A stretch of DNA of 64,000 bases, taken from contig JAFGSB010000134.1 of NCBI GenBank assembly GCA_016934825.1, positions 1-64,000 on the forward strand, given 5' to 3'. Made by a program: the position numbers and the translations under genes. Origin of the DNA: Candidatus Zhuqueibacterota bacterium. Lineage in GTDB: Bacteria > Zhuqueibacterota > Zhuqueibacteria > Residuimicrobiales > Krinioviventaceae. The notes under the pieces were generated by a model, which saw only the letters and a list, made by a program, of their open reading frames with translations, was not told the DNA's origin and did not search any database. This document shows positions 28,038 through 36,932 of this stretch, one piece after another (positions within the stretch are counted from its first letter, which is position 1; each line of letters begins with the position of its first letter).

Positions 28038-30389
28038 ATGTCAACTCGTAACATGATTTTTGTTTTGTTATTTTGCCAGTGTATGATTACTTCATTGTCG
28101 GCAAAAATTGTAATTAATAAAAAAGATGCTACGGTATGGGAACAGGACCAGACCATAACCGGTAAAATTGTGGGATTCAATGCGGATCAGGGTATTTTGT
28201 ATCACAATAGTGAGCCGGTTTCATTCGATATTTCGCCTGCAGATCAAACATTCTCGGTGCAGATTTTTGTCGAATATGGTGTAAACAGGATTTACGTACA
28301 GGCTGACAGTAATGGAACAACGGTCACTTCTCCAATTCTTAACCTGACACTCGGGTATAAACCCAAACCGGAAATGTATATCTGGGCAACGGTGGCAGAC
28401 CGGTATGTAACATTACACAGCAAGGTCATTGATAATCCCGGCGGGACATCATTACAATATTATTGGGAACAGGATCCGGCAAATCCGGCCGCGGTCAATC
28501 TTGTCGTTAATAATGACAGTACCGCAAATTTTGATATTCCGGACGGTTCGCCTTTTGGAGAATATTATTATGATTTGTGGGTTGTTAATGAAAATTCAGA
28601 CTCGTCCCGGGCCAGAACATTCGTTACGGTCTCGGAGGAAGGTATATTGCCCTTTCAGATCAAAACCGACCACGCCGACTGGATAAATAAAGCGATTATT
28701 TATGAAATCACTCCCTCTATATTTTGCTGGAACAGCCAATTCCCGGATATTACTGAAAAAATTCCGGAGATAAAGGAACTGGGAGTGACCACGATATACC
28801 TGCAACCGGTGAATAAAACACACGGCTATGGCCACGGATATGATTTTATTGATTTTTTCTCGATCCGCGACGATCTGGGAACAGAAAAACAACTGGGGAA
28901 ATTAATCTCTACAGCGAAGAGTTACGGTCTGCGGGTCCTGTTTGATTTTACTCCGAATCATTGTTCAAAATACCACCCTTATGTGCTGCATGCGGCTCAA
29001 TATAGAGAGAATTCACATTATTTTCATTTTTTTCAGAGAGAATTAGACAATGTGCCTTATTCTGATATATATAAAAAAAATGCAGATGGTTTTGTGTATT
29101 ATCTCTGGTCAGGTCTGGTAAATTTAAATTATCACAATCCCGAGGTGCAGAGATGGATGACTGAGGCCCTGAAATACTGGATCAACCGGTTTGATATTGA
29201 CGGCTACCGTCTCGATGCCATGTGGGGGGTGAACGCACGGAATCCGGAGTATACCCAACAACTGCGTTTATCTTTAAAAAGGATGAAACCGGAATTATTA
29301 TTATTGGCCGAGGATAAAGCGACCTGGCCGATGGTATTCGAAGAACGGTTCGACGTCGCTTACGATTGGATGCCGGAAGAAAACTGGATTTCACACTGGT
29401 CATGGCAAACCTATTGGTCTGAAACCGGATACCCCACAATTTTTAATGATCCGACCGAAGGGAACCGCGATGACCTGTTACGAACTGCAATAACAAATGA
29501 CGGCAACGGTTATCATCCGCGTGCAAAAATTTTACGTTATATGGAGAATAATGATTCAGAGCGATTTATCGCGTTTCATAATCTCAATCAAACCAAAATG
29601 GCCTCCGCGTTTATGTTTTCCATACACGGGATACCGTTGCTGTTTAACGGTCAGGAATCGGGTAATAAAATCCATCCTTATATGCCGTGGGGTATATATA
29701 ATTCATTTGAGACGATAAAAGAAACCGATGAATACGGACTTTTTAATCATTATAAGTATCTGTGTTTTGTACGTAAAAATTTACCCGCTTTAACCGGCGA
29801 TAATTTTGAACAAGTAACAGTCAGTTCGAATAAACCTGTGTATGTTTACCGGCGCTGGGAAGGAGAACAACAGGTATTCGGAGTGATGAATATGTCCGGC
29901 AATTCGGCAAAGTCCGAAATTTCCCTGCCGATAGAAAAAATGAATATCGATTCCACGCAAAATTGTTATTTAACGGATGTGTTGACCGGTGATGTAATTA
30001 CCGCTACCGGCTCCGAACTGCAGAATATGGTTATTCAGTCAGGTCCCTATAGTGTAAAACTTTATGTTGTAGCAGACTCTGTATTTACCGTCAATATTGA
30101 CAGAACTAATTATTCTTCGCAGCCGATTGAGCTCCGATTGGAACAAAATTACCCGAATCCGTTTAACGCATCAACTACTCTGCAATATAGTGTCCCTGCA
30201 GACTGTATTGTACATATTAAATTATTCAACATTTTGGGACGTGAAATAAAAACACTGGTCAATGACTTTAAACAGCGTGGTAATTATCAGATCACTTTTG
30301 ACGCACGTGATCTTGCCAGCGGTATTTATTTTTACCGGTTGGAAGCGGACGGACAGTATAAAATCAAAAAAATGACCCTTTTGAAGTAA
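28038..30389 (+). CDS. Secreted GH13 alpha-amylase-family enzyme with sorting tail
   Basis: 783 residues: signal peptide, N-terminal beta modules (to about residue 210), GH13 barrel, C-terminal sorting domain with 'LEQNYPNPFNASTTLQYSV' and 'GIYFYRLEADGQ'. GH13 regions are readable: 'DFTPNHCS' (I), 'GYRLDAMW' with nucleophile Asp393 (II), 'LLLAEDK' with acid/base Glu425 (III) and 'MENNDSERF' with Asp506 (IV). In region IV the usual His before Asp is Asn505. GH13 enzymes act on alpha-glucans, so this is an outlier in a hemicellulose-type locus. GGGAGA lies upstream of the start. Confidence 0.85.
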   Translation: MSTRNMIFVLLFCQCMITSLSAKIVINKKDATVWEQDQTITGKIVGFNADQGILYHNSEPVSFDISPADQTFSVQIFVEYGVNRIYVQADSNGTTVTSPILNLTLGYKPKPEMYIWATVADRYVTLHSKVIDNPGGTSLQYYWEQDPANPAAVNLVVNNDSTANFDIPDGSPFGEYYYDLWVVNENSDSSRARTFVTVSEEGILPFQIKTDHADWINKAIIYEITPSIFCWNSQFPDITEKIPEIKELGVTTIYLQPVNKTHGYGHGYDFIDFFSIRDDLGTEKQLGKLISTAKSYGLRVLFDFTPNHCSKYHPYVLHAAQYRENSHYFHFFQRELDNVPYSDIYKKNADGFVYYLWSGLVNLNYHNPEVQRWMTEALKYWINRFDIDGYRLDAMWGVNARNPEYTQQLRLSLKRMKPELLLLAEDKATWPMVFEERFDVAYDWMPEENWISHWSWQTYWSETGYPTIFNDPTEGNRDDLLRTAITNDGNGYHPRAKILRYMENNDSERFIAFHNLNQTKMASAFMFSIHGIPLLFNGQESGNKIHPYMPWGIYNSFETIKETDEYGLFNHYKYLCFVRKNLPALTGDNFEQVTVSSNKPVYVYRRWEGEQQVFGVMNMSGNSAKSEISLPIEKMNIDSTQNCYLTDVLTGDVITATGSELQNMVIQSGPYSVKLYVVADSVFTVNIDRTNYSSQPIELRLEQNYPNPFNASTTLQYSVPADCIVHIKLFNILGREIKTLVNDFKQRGNYQITFDARDLASGIYFYRLEADGQYKIKKMTLLK

Positions 30390-30394
30390 ACTGT

Positions 30395-31429
30395 ATGAAT
30401 ATTTTGGTTATCGGTGGAACCGGATTTATCAGCGGCAGCACCGTTAAAATTTTGTTGGAAAAGGAACATCATGTTACGGTATTTACCCGTGGTAAATCCA
30501 AAAATATGCTGCCGGAGCATCCTAATCTGAGAATGGTATATGGAGACCGGAACAGGATTTCCGATCTGGCCGGTGCGGTCGGTTATCGAATTTATGATGC
30601 GGTTTATGATTTTGTCGCCTACTTACCCCGGGAATCCGAGTTAGCCATACGTGTTTTACGCGGAAAAACAAAACGGTTCATTCATTGTAGTACCGTCTCC
30701 GTCTATATGGTTTCAAATGAAATACAATGTCCGATAACAGAGGACCAGGCCAATGCTCCGCTCATGCCGTTCCAGCCCCGTAATCCGTTTGGTATGGATT
30801 ATGGCATATTAAAACGTCAATGTGAAGACGTGCTGTGGCGGGCTCATGACGAGAAGCAATTCCCTGTGAGTATGCTTCGTCCACCTTTTGTCAGTGGTCC
30901 CGGAGACCCGGGAGCAAGGGATTATTTTTGGATAGAGCGAATCCGTGATGGTCACCCAATACTGGTCCCCGGTAACGGCGATTTTGTATTTCAGCAGGTA
31001 TACGTGCAGGATGTCGCAAAGGCTTTCGTCAGTCTACTGGAGTATGAGGCTTCCATTGGTCAGGCTTACAACGTCGCCGCTGAAGAAATTTTTTCGTTAA
31101 ATGATTATTTGAAATTATTAGGTCGTTTGCTGGAACGTAATGTGGAGCTTGTGCATGTGCCCCAGGACGTTTTTGACGGGCTGCCGATAAGCACAAATCC
31201 TTTCGGAGACGTATTTCCGTTTAATACGAGGAGAAAAGCCGTTTTCAGCCTGTTAAAGATAAAAAAAGATCTTCATTATATCTCGACTCCATTTAAAGAG
31301 TGGTTGCCGTTGACCATCGACTGGTACCTGAACGACTTTGGAAAGCATTCCACGGGATACGACCGGCGTGACCAGGAACTGGATTTTATTCAAAAATGGC
31401 GGCGTGCTCAATCAGAATGTGTGAAGTAA
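30395..31429 (+). CDS. NAD-dependent epimerase/dehydratase family protein (SDR)
   Basis: 344 residues, extended short-chain dehydrogenase. 'ILVIGGTGFISGS' is the nucleotide-binding loop; 'HCSTVSVY' and 'YGILKRQCE' give the Ser/Thr and Tyr-x-x-x-Lys catalytic set. Such proteins epimerise or dehydrate nucleotide sugars, or act as isoflavone-reductase-like or mRNA-binding relatives. It starts 5 bases after the GH13 stop with only a weak ribosome-binding site, suggesting translational coupling. The substrate is not evident. Confidence 0.8.
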   Translation: MNILVIGGTGFISGSTVKILLEKEHHVTVFTRGKSKNMLPEHPNLRMVYGDRNRISDLAGAVGYRIYDAVYDFVAYLPRESELAIRVLRGKTKRFIHCSTVSVYMVSNEIQCPITEDQANAPLMPFQPRNPFGMDYGILKRQCEDVLWRAHDEKQFPVSMLRPPFVSGPGDPGARDYFWIERIRDGHPILVPGNGDFVFQQVYVQDVAKAFVSLLEYEASIGQAYNVAAEEIFSLNDYLKLLGRLLERNVELVHVPQDVFDGLPISTNPFGDVFPFNTRRKAVFSLLKIKKDLHYISTPFKEWLPLTIDWYLNDFGKHSTGYDRRDQELDFIQKWRRAQSECVK

Positions 31430-31600
31430 TTTGAAAAAGAATAACAAAAACCGAATAAAAAAAAATGAACCCGTCGTATTGTTGTAGTTGTATAAATTTT
31501 TCACTCAAGATCAGCGTCGACAGCACATGTTTGTATTTTAAGTTTAGGAAATATTTCTCCAACAGTACGAAGCCCTATACCGGCGGAAGCAGGTGGAAAG

Positions 31601-32914
31601 ATGAAAGTTAAAATCATTATATTGCTTGTTGTTGTTTTGAGCCTGCAAATTTTTTCAAGCTGCGGCGTGAAACGGGAAAAAGATTTAAATGCGGTTACTG
31701 TCACCTTCTGGCATAGTTTTGTTGCATCAACCCATCCGGCATTAAAAGAGCTGATAAAAAAGTTTGAAGAGGAATACCCGGACATTCATGTGAAAGCGCA
31801 ATACATACCGACCGGTGACGCGCTTGTTCAGAAACTTATTACCGCGGTACAAAGCAAAACAGTCCCCGATATTTCCTGGATCCATTCCGATTTCCTGGAC
31901 AAACTGGTATTGGCCGGGTCCATCTACAGGATGGAAGAGTTTATTTCTGGTGCAAACGGTTTGTCACAGGACATTCTGGACGATATATTCCCGGCATTAT
32001 TACAATCCGCTTCCTGGCGCGACACGCTGTACGCGATACCGATGGAAGCGACCAGTCTGGCCCTGCTTTATAACCGGAGCGCTTTTCGCAAAGCCGAGCT
32101 GGACCCGGATTCGCCGCCGCAAAATTGGGATGAACTGCAAAAATACAGCAAAATTTTAACGATTGATGAAAATCATGATGGGATATACGATCAATACGGT
32201 TTTTACGTTCCGGTTTTCCCGGCGTCGGGCTCGCTGAGTATTTGGATGGTCCTGCAGTGGACACCGTTTTTATGGCAGGCAGGTGGACAGATCATAAATA
32301 CGGAACAAAGCAATGTTCTTTTCAACAGTGATGCGGGCGTTCAGGCGCTCACCATGTGGAAAAACATATATGATGAATTGAATCTGAAAACATTTACATT
32401 ATCTCATGACATGGGTTTTGCGGCAGGCAGACTGGCAATGATTTTGGATGGTCCCTGGAATCTGCCCCGTTACCGTAACATAAAAGAGCTTGACTGGGCC
32501 GTGGCCCCGCTTCCTGCCGGACCGGTTCAAAGGGCGACTTACCTGGCCGGGGAACATCTCGCAATATTCCGGCAGAGCAGGAATCCAGCGGAAGCATGGA
32601 CTTTTATAAAATGGATTTTAAAGCCGGAAATTCAGGCCATGTTTTCCATTCAATCGGGCTATCTGCCGGTTCGAAAATCTGTTTTAACGTTAAGGTCTTA
32701 TCAGGATTATCTTGAAACAGATCCGTATCTCAGAGCTTTTGTCGAACAGATGCAATACGCCCGGGGGCGGCAGCCGGTTGATTATTTTCATACGGAAATA
32801 AATCAAATTATTGCCGAGACCATAGAAAAAGTGATACTGGGCGGTGGCGATCCCGAAACCGAACTGAATAAAGCGGCAATGGAATCAAATCAACTGCTGC
32901 GGTCGAAACAGTAA
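31601..32914 (+). CDS. ABC sugar-binding lipoprotein (family 1 extracellular solute-binding protein)
   Basis: 437 residues. The signal ends in a lipobox-like 'QIFSSC' with Cys21 as the lipidated residue. 'VTVTFWHSF' , 'LIKKFEEEYPDI' and 'LTIDENHDGIYDQYGF' are typical of maltose/glycerol-3-phosphate-type binding proteins. It should capture oligosaccharides in the periplasm for an ABC importer. AGGTGGAAAG precedes the start. A MalK-type ATPase follows at 33557, but no MalF/MalG-type permease is in the window. Confidence 0.85.
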   Translation: MKVKIIILLVVVLSLQIFSSCGVKREKDLNAVTVTFWHSFVASTHPALKELIKKFEEEYPDIHVKAQYIPTGDALVQKLITAVQSKTVPDISWIHSDFLDKLVLAGSIYRMEEFISGANGLSQDILDDIFPALLQSASWRDTLYAIPMEATSLALLYNRSAFRKAELDPDSPPQNWDELQKYSKILTIDENHDGIYDQYGFYVPVFPASGSLSIWMVLQWTPFLWQAGGQIINTEQSNVLFNSDAGVQALTMWKNIYDELNLKTFTLSHDMGFAAGRLAMILDGPWNLPRYRNIKELDWAVAPLPAGPVQRATYLAGEHLAIFRQSRNPAEAWTFIKWILKPEIQAMFSIQSGYLPVRKSVLTLRSYQDYLETDPYLRAFVEQMQYARGRQPVDYFHTEINQIIAETIEKVILGGGDPETELNKAAMESNQLLRSKQ

Positions 32915-32931
32915 AATATTCGGAGTATTAA

Positions 32932-33465
32932 ATGGGTAAGATTCTCATATTATATGACAGCGCGACCGGCAATACAAAAAAAATGGCGGAATATGTTGCC
33001 GCCGGAGCGAAAAAAGTATCCGGGATGGAGATCAGACTTTTACATGTCGATCAGGCAAAAAAGAAGGATGTGGTCTGGTGTGAAGGCATTGCCGTCGGCA
33101 GTCCCACCAATCTGGGTATATTGTCATGGAAGATGAAACGGTTCTGGGATGAGGAAATGTTAGATCTGTGGAGTAAAATTGACGGCAGGATCGGCTGCGC
33201 GTTTTCTTCGTCGGGGGGATGGGGAGGCGGATCCGAGTTGACATGTAATTCAATTTTAACTATATTAATTAATTATGGTTTTCTTGTTTTTGGCACCCCC
33301 GATTATGTCGGTAATCGATTTACATTGCATTACGGTGCGGTGGTAGCGGGAGAACCACGAAAGGAAAAGGAAATATCCGCATGCAAAAAGATTGGTGAAC
33401 GTCTGGCGCAATGGGTGGGTTTTTATATTGACGGGAAAAAGGAGTTGTATCCGTTATCGGTATAA
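32932..33465 (+). CDS. Flavodoxin/WrbA-like flavoprotein
   Basis: 177 residues. 'ILYDSATGNTKKMAEYV' is the FMN phosphate-binding loop, 'AVGSPTNLG' and 'SSSGGWGGGSE' the later flavin-contact loops. Flavodoxin-fold proteins of this type carry electrons or reduce quinones. It sits 17 bases after the binding-protein gene and before the ATPase gene, an odd place for a redox protein. Its partner is unknown; a link to the URO-D-family methyltransferase, if that needs a reduced corrinoid, is speculation. Confidence 0.8.
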   Translation: MGKILILYDSATGNTKKMAEYVAAGAKKVSGMEIRLLHVDQAKKKDVVWCEGIAVGSPTNLGILSWKMKRFWDEEMLDLWSKIDGRIGCAFSSSGGWGGGSELTCNSILTILINYGFLVFGTPDYVGNRFTLHYGAVVAGEPRKEKEISACKKIGERLAQWVGFYIDGKKELYPLSV

Positions 33466-33556
33466 TAACTGTTAATTAAAAAATATATTTTAATAAATGT
33501 TATAATGATTAATTTATGAAACATTTGATTCAATAACACTAAAGTCAGGAGAAAAA

Positions 33557-34657
33557 ATGGCATCCGTTGAAATAAAAAATGTCACAAAAATATTTGATAA
33601 AAAAGTGACCGCAATAGATAATGTGAGTTTAAAAATCGATGATAAAGAATTTATCGTACTGGTCGGACCATCCGGGTGCGGGAAATCGACTTTATTACGC
33701 ATGATCGCGGGACTGGAAGAAATCACCACGGGAGAGATATATATTGATGGTGAAATGGTCAATGAAGTTCCCCCCAAGGATCGCGATATTGCCATGGTTT
33801 TTCAAAATTACGCGCTTTATCCTCACATGTCCGTTTATGATAATATGGCTTTCGGGTTAAAATTGAGAAGATTCCCGAAACAGGAGATCAAAAAAAGAGT
33901 ACAGGAAGCTGCGGAAATACTAGATATAAAAGATTATTTGCAACGCAAGCCCAAAGCCCTGTCCGGAGGCCAGCGGCAGCGTGTTGCGGTTGGAAGGGCC
34001 ATAGTCCGGCAGCCCAAGGTTTTTTTGTTCGATGAACCGTTATCTAACCTGGATGCTAAACTGCGCGTGCAAATGCGCATTGAAATCAACCAGCTTTATA
34101 ACCGTTTAAAAACAACAATGATTTATGTCACCCACGATCAGATCGAAGCCATGACCATGGGAAGTAAAATCGTTGTATTAAAAGACGGCGTTGTACAACA
34201 GGTCGATTCTCCTTTGAATTTATATAATGATCCCGCCAATAAATTTGTTGCCGGATTTATCGGCAGTCCCGCAATGAACTTTTTCAACGGCAAAATTACA
34301 GGTAATAAAGAATTATGTTTTGAATCGAGTATTTTTACCGTGAAAATCTCTGATTTGCTTTCATCGGCTTTGGAGCCGTACAGGGAAAAGCAGGTTATAT
34401 TAGGTATACGTCCGGAAAACATCGTTGCTGTTTCAGACCGTGATAATAAAAATTTAAACGATCCTTTCGCCGTGAATGTTGACGTATCCGAACCTGTCGG
34501 TAATGAAATATTTGTTTATTTTCATGATAAACAACAAAGTTACTGCATGCGTATGCCGCCCCTTAAAGTTTACAAAGTAGGAGAAAAAATTAAAGTCGCT
34601 TTGAATATACAAAAAATATATTTTTTTGATCCTCAAAATGAACAACGAATTTGTTGA
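33557..34657 (+). CDS. ABC transporter ATP-binding protein, MalK/UgpC/MsmX type
   Basis: 366 residues. Walker A is 'GPSGCGKST' (residues 37-45), signature 'LSGGQRQR' near 134 and Walker B 'VFLFDEP' near 155; a C-terminal OB-type regulatory domain of about 120 residues is present, as in MalK. These ATPases drive sugar importers and several serve many permeases. AGGAGAA lies upstream of the start, and the 91-base gap before it may carry its own promoter. The matching permeases are not here, so it may energise importers encoded elsewhere. Confidence 0.9.
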   Translation: MASVEIKNVTKIFDKKVTAIDNVSLKIDDKEFIVLVGPSGCGKSTLLRMIAGLEEITTGEIYIDGEMVNEVPPKDRDIAMVFQNYALYPHMSVYDNMAFGLKLRRFPKQEIKKRVQEAAEILDIKDYLQRKPKALSGGQRQRVAVGRAIVRQPKVFLFDEPLSNLDAKLRVQMRIEINQLYNRLKTTMIYVTHDQIEAMTMGSKIVVLKDGVVQQVDSPLNLYNDPANKFVAGFIGSPAMNFFNGKITGNKELCFESSIFTVKISDLLSSALEPYREKQVILGIRPENIVAVSDRDNKNLNDPFAVNVDVSEPVGNEIFVYFHDKQQSYCMRMPPLKVYKVGEKIKVALNIQKIYFFDPQNEQRIC

Positions 34658-34985
34658 TTATCAAAACCTGGTTTTCCAAAGGGGGACTATCATCTTTGTT
34701 ATTTTATTTTTGGTTTCAATTTTTTTAGTAATTTATTTTTTAACCCTCCTGAAAAGGTATACATTTTCAAAATAATATTATACGACAAAATTATTAAAGA
34801 TTTTTTCTTACAAATACCCACCCACTGAAGAATGTTTGGGGTTTTATATTTATTTGCTTTAGTATGCCCGTTAATCAAAAAATAAAAAAAATTATGAATT
34901 TAATTGAATTAATTAAAAATATTTTGTAGAATGTTTTAGAAAAGAATTGTAAAAAATCATCTCAAATTTTATAAGGAAATGTGTG
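34658..34985. other. AT-rich intergenic region before the exported enzyme block
   Basis: No convincing open frame was seen. The region is strongly AT-rich and holds a candidate promoter near its 3' end. It separates the transport genes from the GH51 gene and probably marks the beginning of a new transcript. Confidence 0.6.
34904..34932 (+). promoter_or_regulatory. Candidate sigma-70-type promoter for the GH51 block
   Basis: TTGAAT (34904-34909) and TAGAAT (34927-34932) are separated by 17 bases and lie about 54 bases before the start codon. The surrounding AT-richness makes chance matches easy, so this is a candidate only. Confidence 0.4.
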
Positions 34986-36920
34986 ATGAACAACACAATT
35001 ATTTTCCTTTTCCTGGTCATTTTCCCTCTGAACAGTTTACTTTATGCTCAAATCGATGTAACGGTTGATCTCGAACAAACCGGCGAACCCATATCCGAAT
35101 ATATTTATGGTCAGTTCATTGAACATCTTGGCCGCTGTATTTACGGCGGTATTTGGGCCGAAATGCTGGAGGATCGAAAATTTTATTATCCCGTTACCGA
35201 TAATTTTCAGCCATACGGAATCGCATCCGACAGTTACTGGAATGCTGGGGAATATAAATATTTGAACGCCTCTCCGTGGCAGGTCATCGGACCAGAAGGA
35301 ACCGTTACGATGGACAGCGTTAACGCTTTTACCGGCGCTCATTCACCGGTAATCCATTTGCCGGGCAACGGAACCGCCGCCGGTATCCGGCAGGATGGTT
35401 TGGCGCTGGTACAAGGGAAAGAATACACCGGCAGGATTGCTCTTGCCGGGGACGCCGGGGCGTCTCCCGTAGAAGTAAGGCTGGTGCAGGAAAATGGAAA
35501 AGTCCTCACTCAAAAAATTTATAAACTTGAACCGGAATTTCAGACATTTCCGTTAAAATTCCGGGTAAAAGCTCCGGGTCATAATACCAGGCTTGAAATA
35601 ATAAGTGCCGGCAAAGGAAAGTTTACGGTTGGTACGGTATCAATCATGCCGTCGGATAATATTAACGGCTGGCGCAGGAATGTGGTCGCCCTGCTGAAGG
35701 AGCTCAATTCTCCCATTTACCGCTGGCCGGGCGGTAATTTTGTCAGCGGCTACAACTGGCGCGACGGGATCGGCGACCGCGACAAACGGCCGCCGCGTAA
35801 AAATCCGGCTTGGAAGGGTGTGGAACATAACGACGTGGGAATCCATGAATTTATGGATTTGATGACTATCCTGAACGCCGAACCCTACATTGCGGTGAAT
35901 ACGGGCCTGGGTACCGTGGAGGAGGTTGCCGAAGAAGTTGAATATTGTAACAGTCCCGTTTCTACGCCTATGGGAAAACTCCGGGCTGAAAACGGTCATC
36001 CCGAACCCTGGAAGGTAACCTGGTGGGCGGTCGGCAATGAGATGTACGGGAACTGGCAGCTTGGATATATGCCGCTATCCGAATATGTAAAAAAACACAA
36101 CCGTGTCGCCGAAGCAATGCGGAAAGTTGATCCCGACATCGAACTGGTGGGCGTTGGTGAGACCGGCGAGTGGAGTCAAGCCATGTTAAAAATATGTTCC
36201 GATTACATGAACTTCATCAGCGAGCATATTTATTGTAAGGATAAACCGGATGTGTTCGCCCATACACGCCAGCTTGCGGAACAGATCAAATATAAAGCCG
36301 ATGAACACCGCAAATACCGCAAGGAAATACCCGAACTGCAGGGTAAAGATATCCGCATTGCCATGGATGAATGGAATTTCTGGTATGGCGATTATATTTA
36401 CGGCGAACTGGGCGTACGCTATCATTTAAAGGACGCACTGGGCGTCGCCATCGGACTGCACGAGTTTTTCCGCAACAGCGATCTTTATGATATGGCCAAT
36501 TACGCGCAAACCGTCAATGTGATCGGTTGTATCAAGACAAGCCAAACAGATGCTGTTTTTGCGACAACCGGCCTGCCGCTGAAATTATACCGCGGTAAGT
36601 TCGGAACCGTACCGGTAAAACTGAATGGAGATACGGGTATGCTGGATATTGCCGCAGCGTTAACGACGGATAATGAAATATTGACCGTGGCGATTGTCAA
36701 CCCAACACCCAAATACGAACGGGTCATTTTACAGGGGGCGGGCGACCATTTCAGCAAAGTCGGGAAATGGGTCATAGCCGATGCCGATCCGGAAATTTAT
36801 AATGAACCGGATGTCGAACCGCGTGTTGTGATTAAAGAGGAATCTGTTCGGCTTTCGGAGCCGGTCCTCGAAGTTCCTGCTTATGGAATAGCGCTTTATC
36901 GCCTTGAATTACGTCAATGA
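34986..36920 (+). CDS. GH51 alpha-L-arabinofuranosidase, exported
   Basis: 644 residues with signal peptide ending 'LLYAQ'. 'ISEYIYGQFIEHLGRCIYGG' is the classic GH51 N-terminus; an inserted carbohydrate-binding-like module occupies about residues 95-225. The barrel has acid/base Glu352 in 'WWAVGNEMYG' and nucleophile Glu462 in 'AMDEWNFWYG', with 'YRWPGGNFVSGYNWRDGIG' between. The enzyme removes arabinofuranosyl side chains from arabinoxylan, arabinan or arabinosylated xyloglucan. ATG 34986 is preferred over the in-frame GTG one codon earlier; AAGGAAAT lies upstream. The next gene starts 12 bases downstream. Confidence 0.92.
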   Translation: MNNTIIFLFLVIFPLNSLLYAQIDVTVDLEQTGEPISEYIYGQFIEHLGRCIYGGIWAEMLEDRKFYYPVTDNFQPYGIASDSYWNAGEYKYLNASPWQVIGPEGTVTMDSVNAFTGAHSPVIHLPGNGTAAGIRQDGLALVQGKEYTGRIALAGDAGASPVEVRLVQENGKVLTQKIYKLEPEFQTFPLKFRVKAPGHNTRLEIISAGKGKFTVGTVSIMPSDNINGWRRNVVALLKELNSPIYRWPGGNFVSGYNWRDGIGDRDKRPPRKNPAWKGVEHNDVGIHEFMDLMTILNAEPYIAVNTGLGTVEEVAEEVEYCNSPVSTPMGKLRAENGHPEPWKVTWWAVGNEMYGNWQLGYMPLSEYVKKHNRVAEAMRKVDPDIELVGVGETGEWSQAMLKICSDYMNFISEHIYCKDKPDVFAHTRQLAEQIKYKADEHRKYRKEIPELQGKDIRIAMDEWNFWYGDYIYGELGVRYHLKDALGVAIGLHEFFRNSDLYDMANYAQTVNVIGCIKTSQTDAVFATTGLPLKLYRGKFGTVPVKLNGDTGMLDIAAALTTDNEILTVAIVNPTPKYERVILQGAGDHFSKVGKWVIADADPEIYNEPDVEPRVVIKEESVRLSEPVLEVPAYGIALYRLELRQ

Positions 36921-36932
36921 TGGAGATAATAT

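Noticed and set aside
31464-31600. Short frame from ATG 31464 before the binding-protein gene
   Set aside because: About 40 residues of low-complexity character without a ribosome-binding site; better read as leader.
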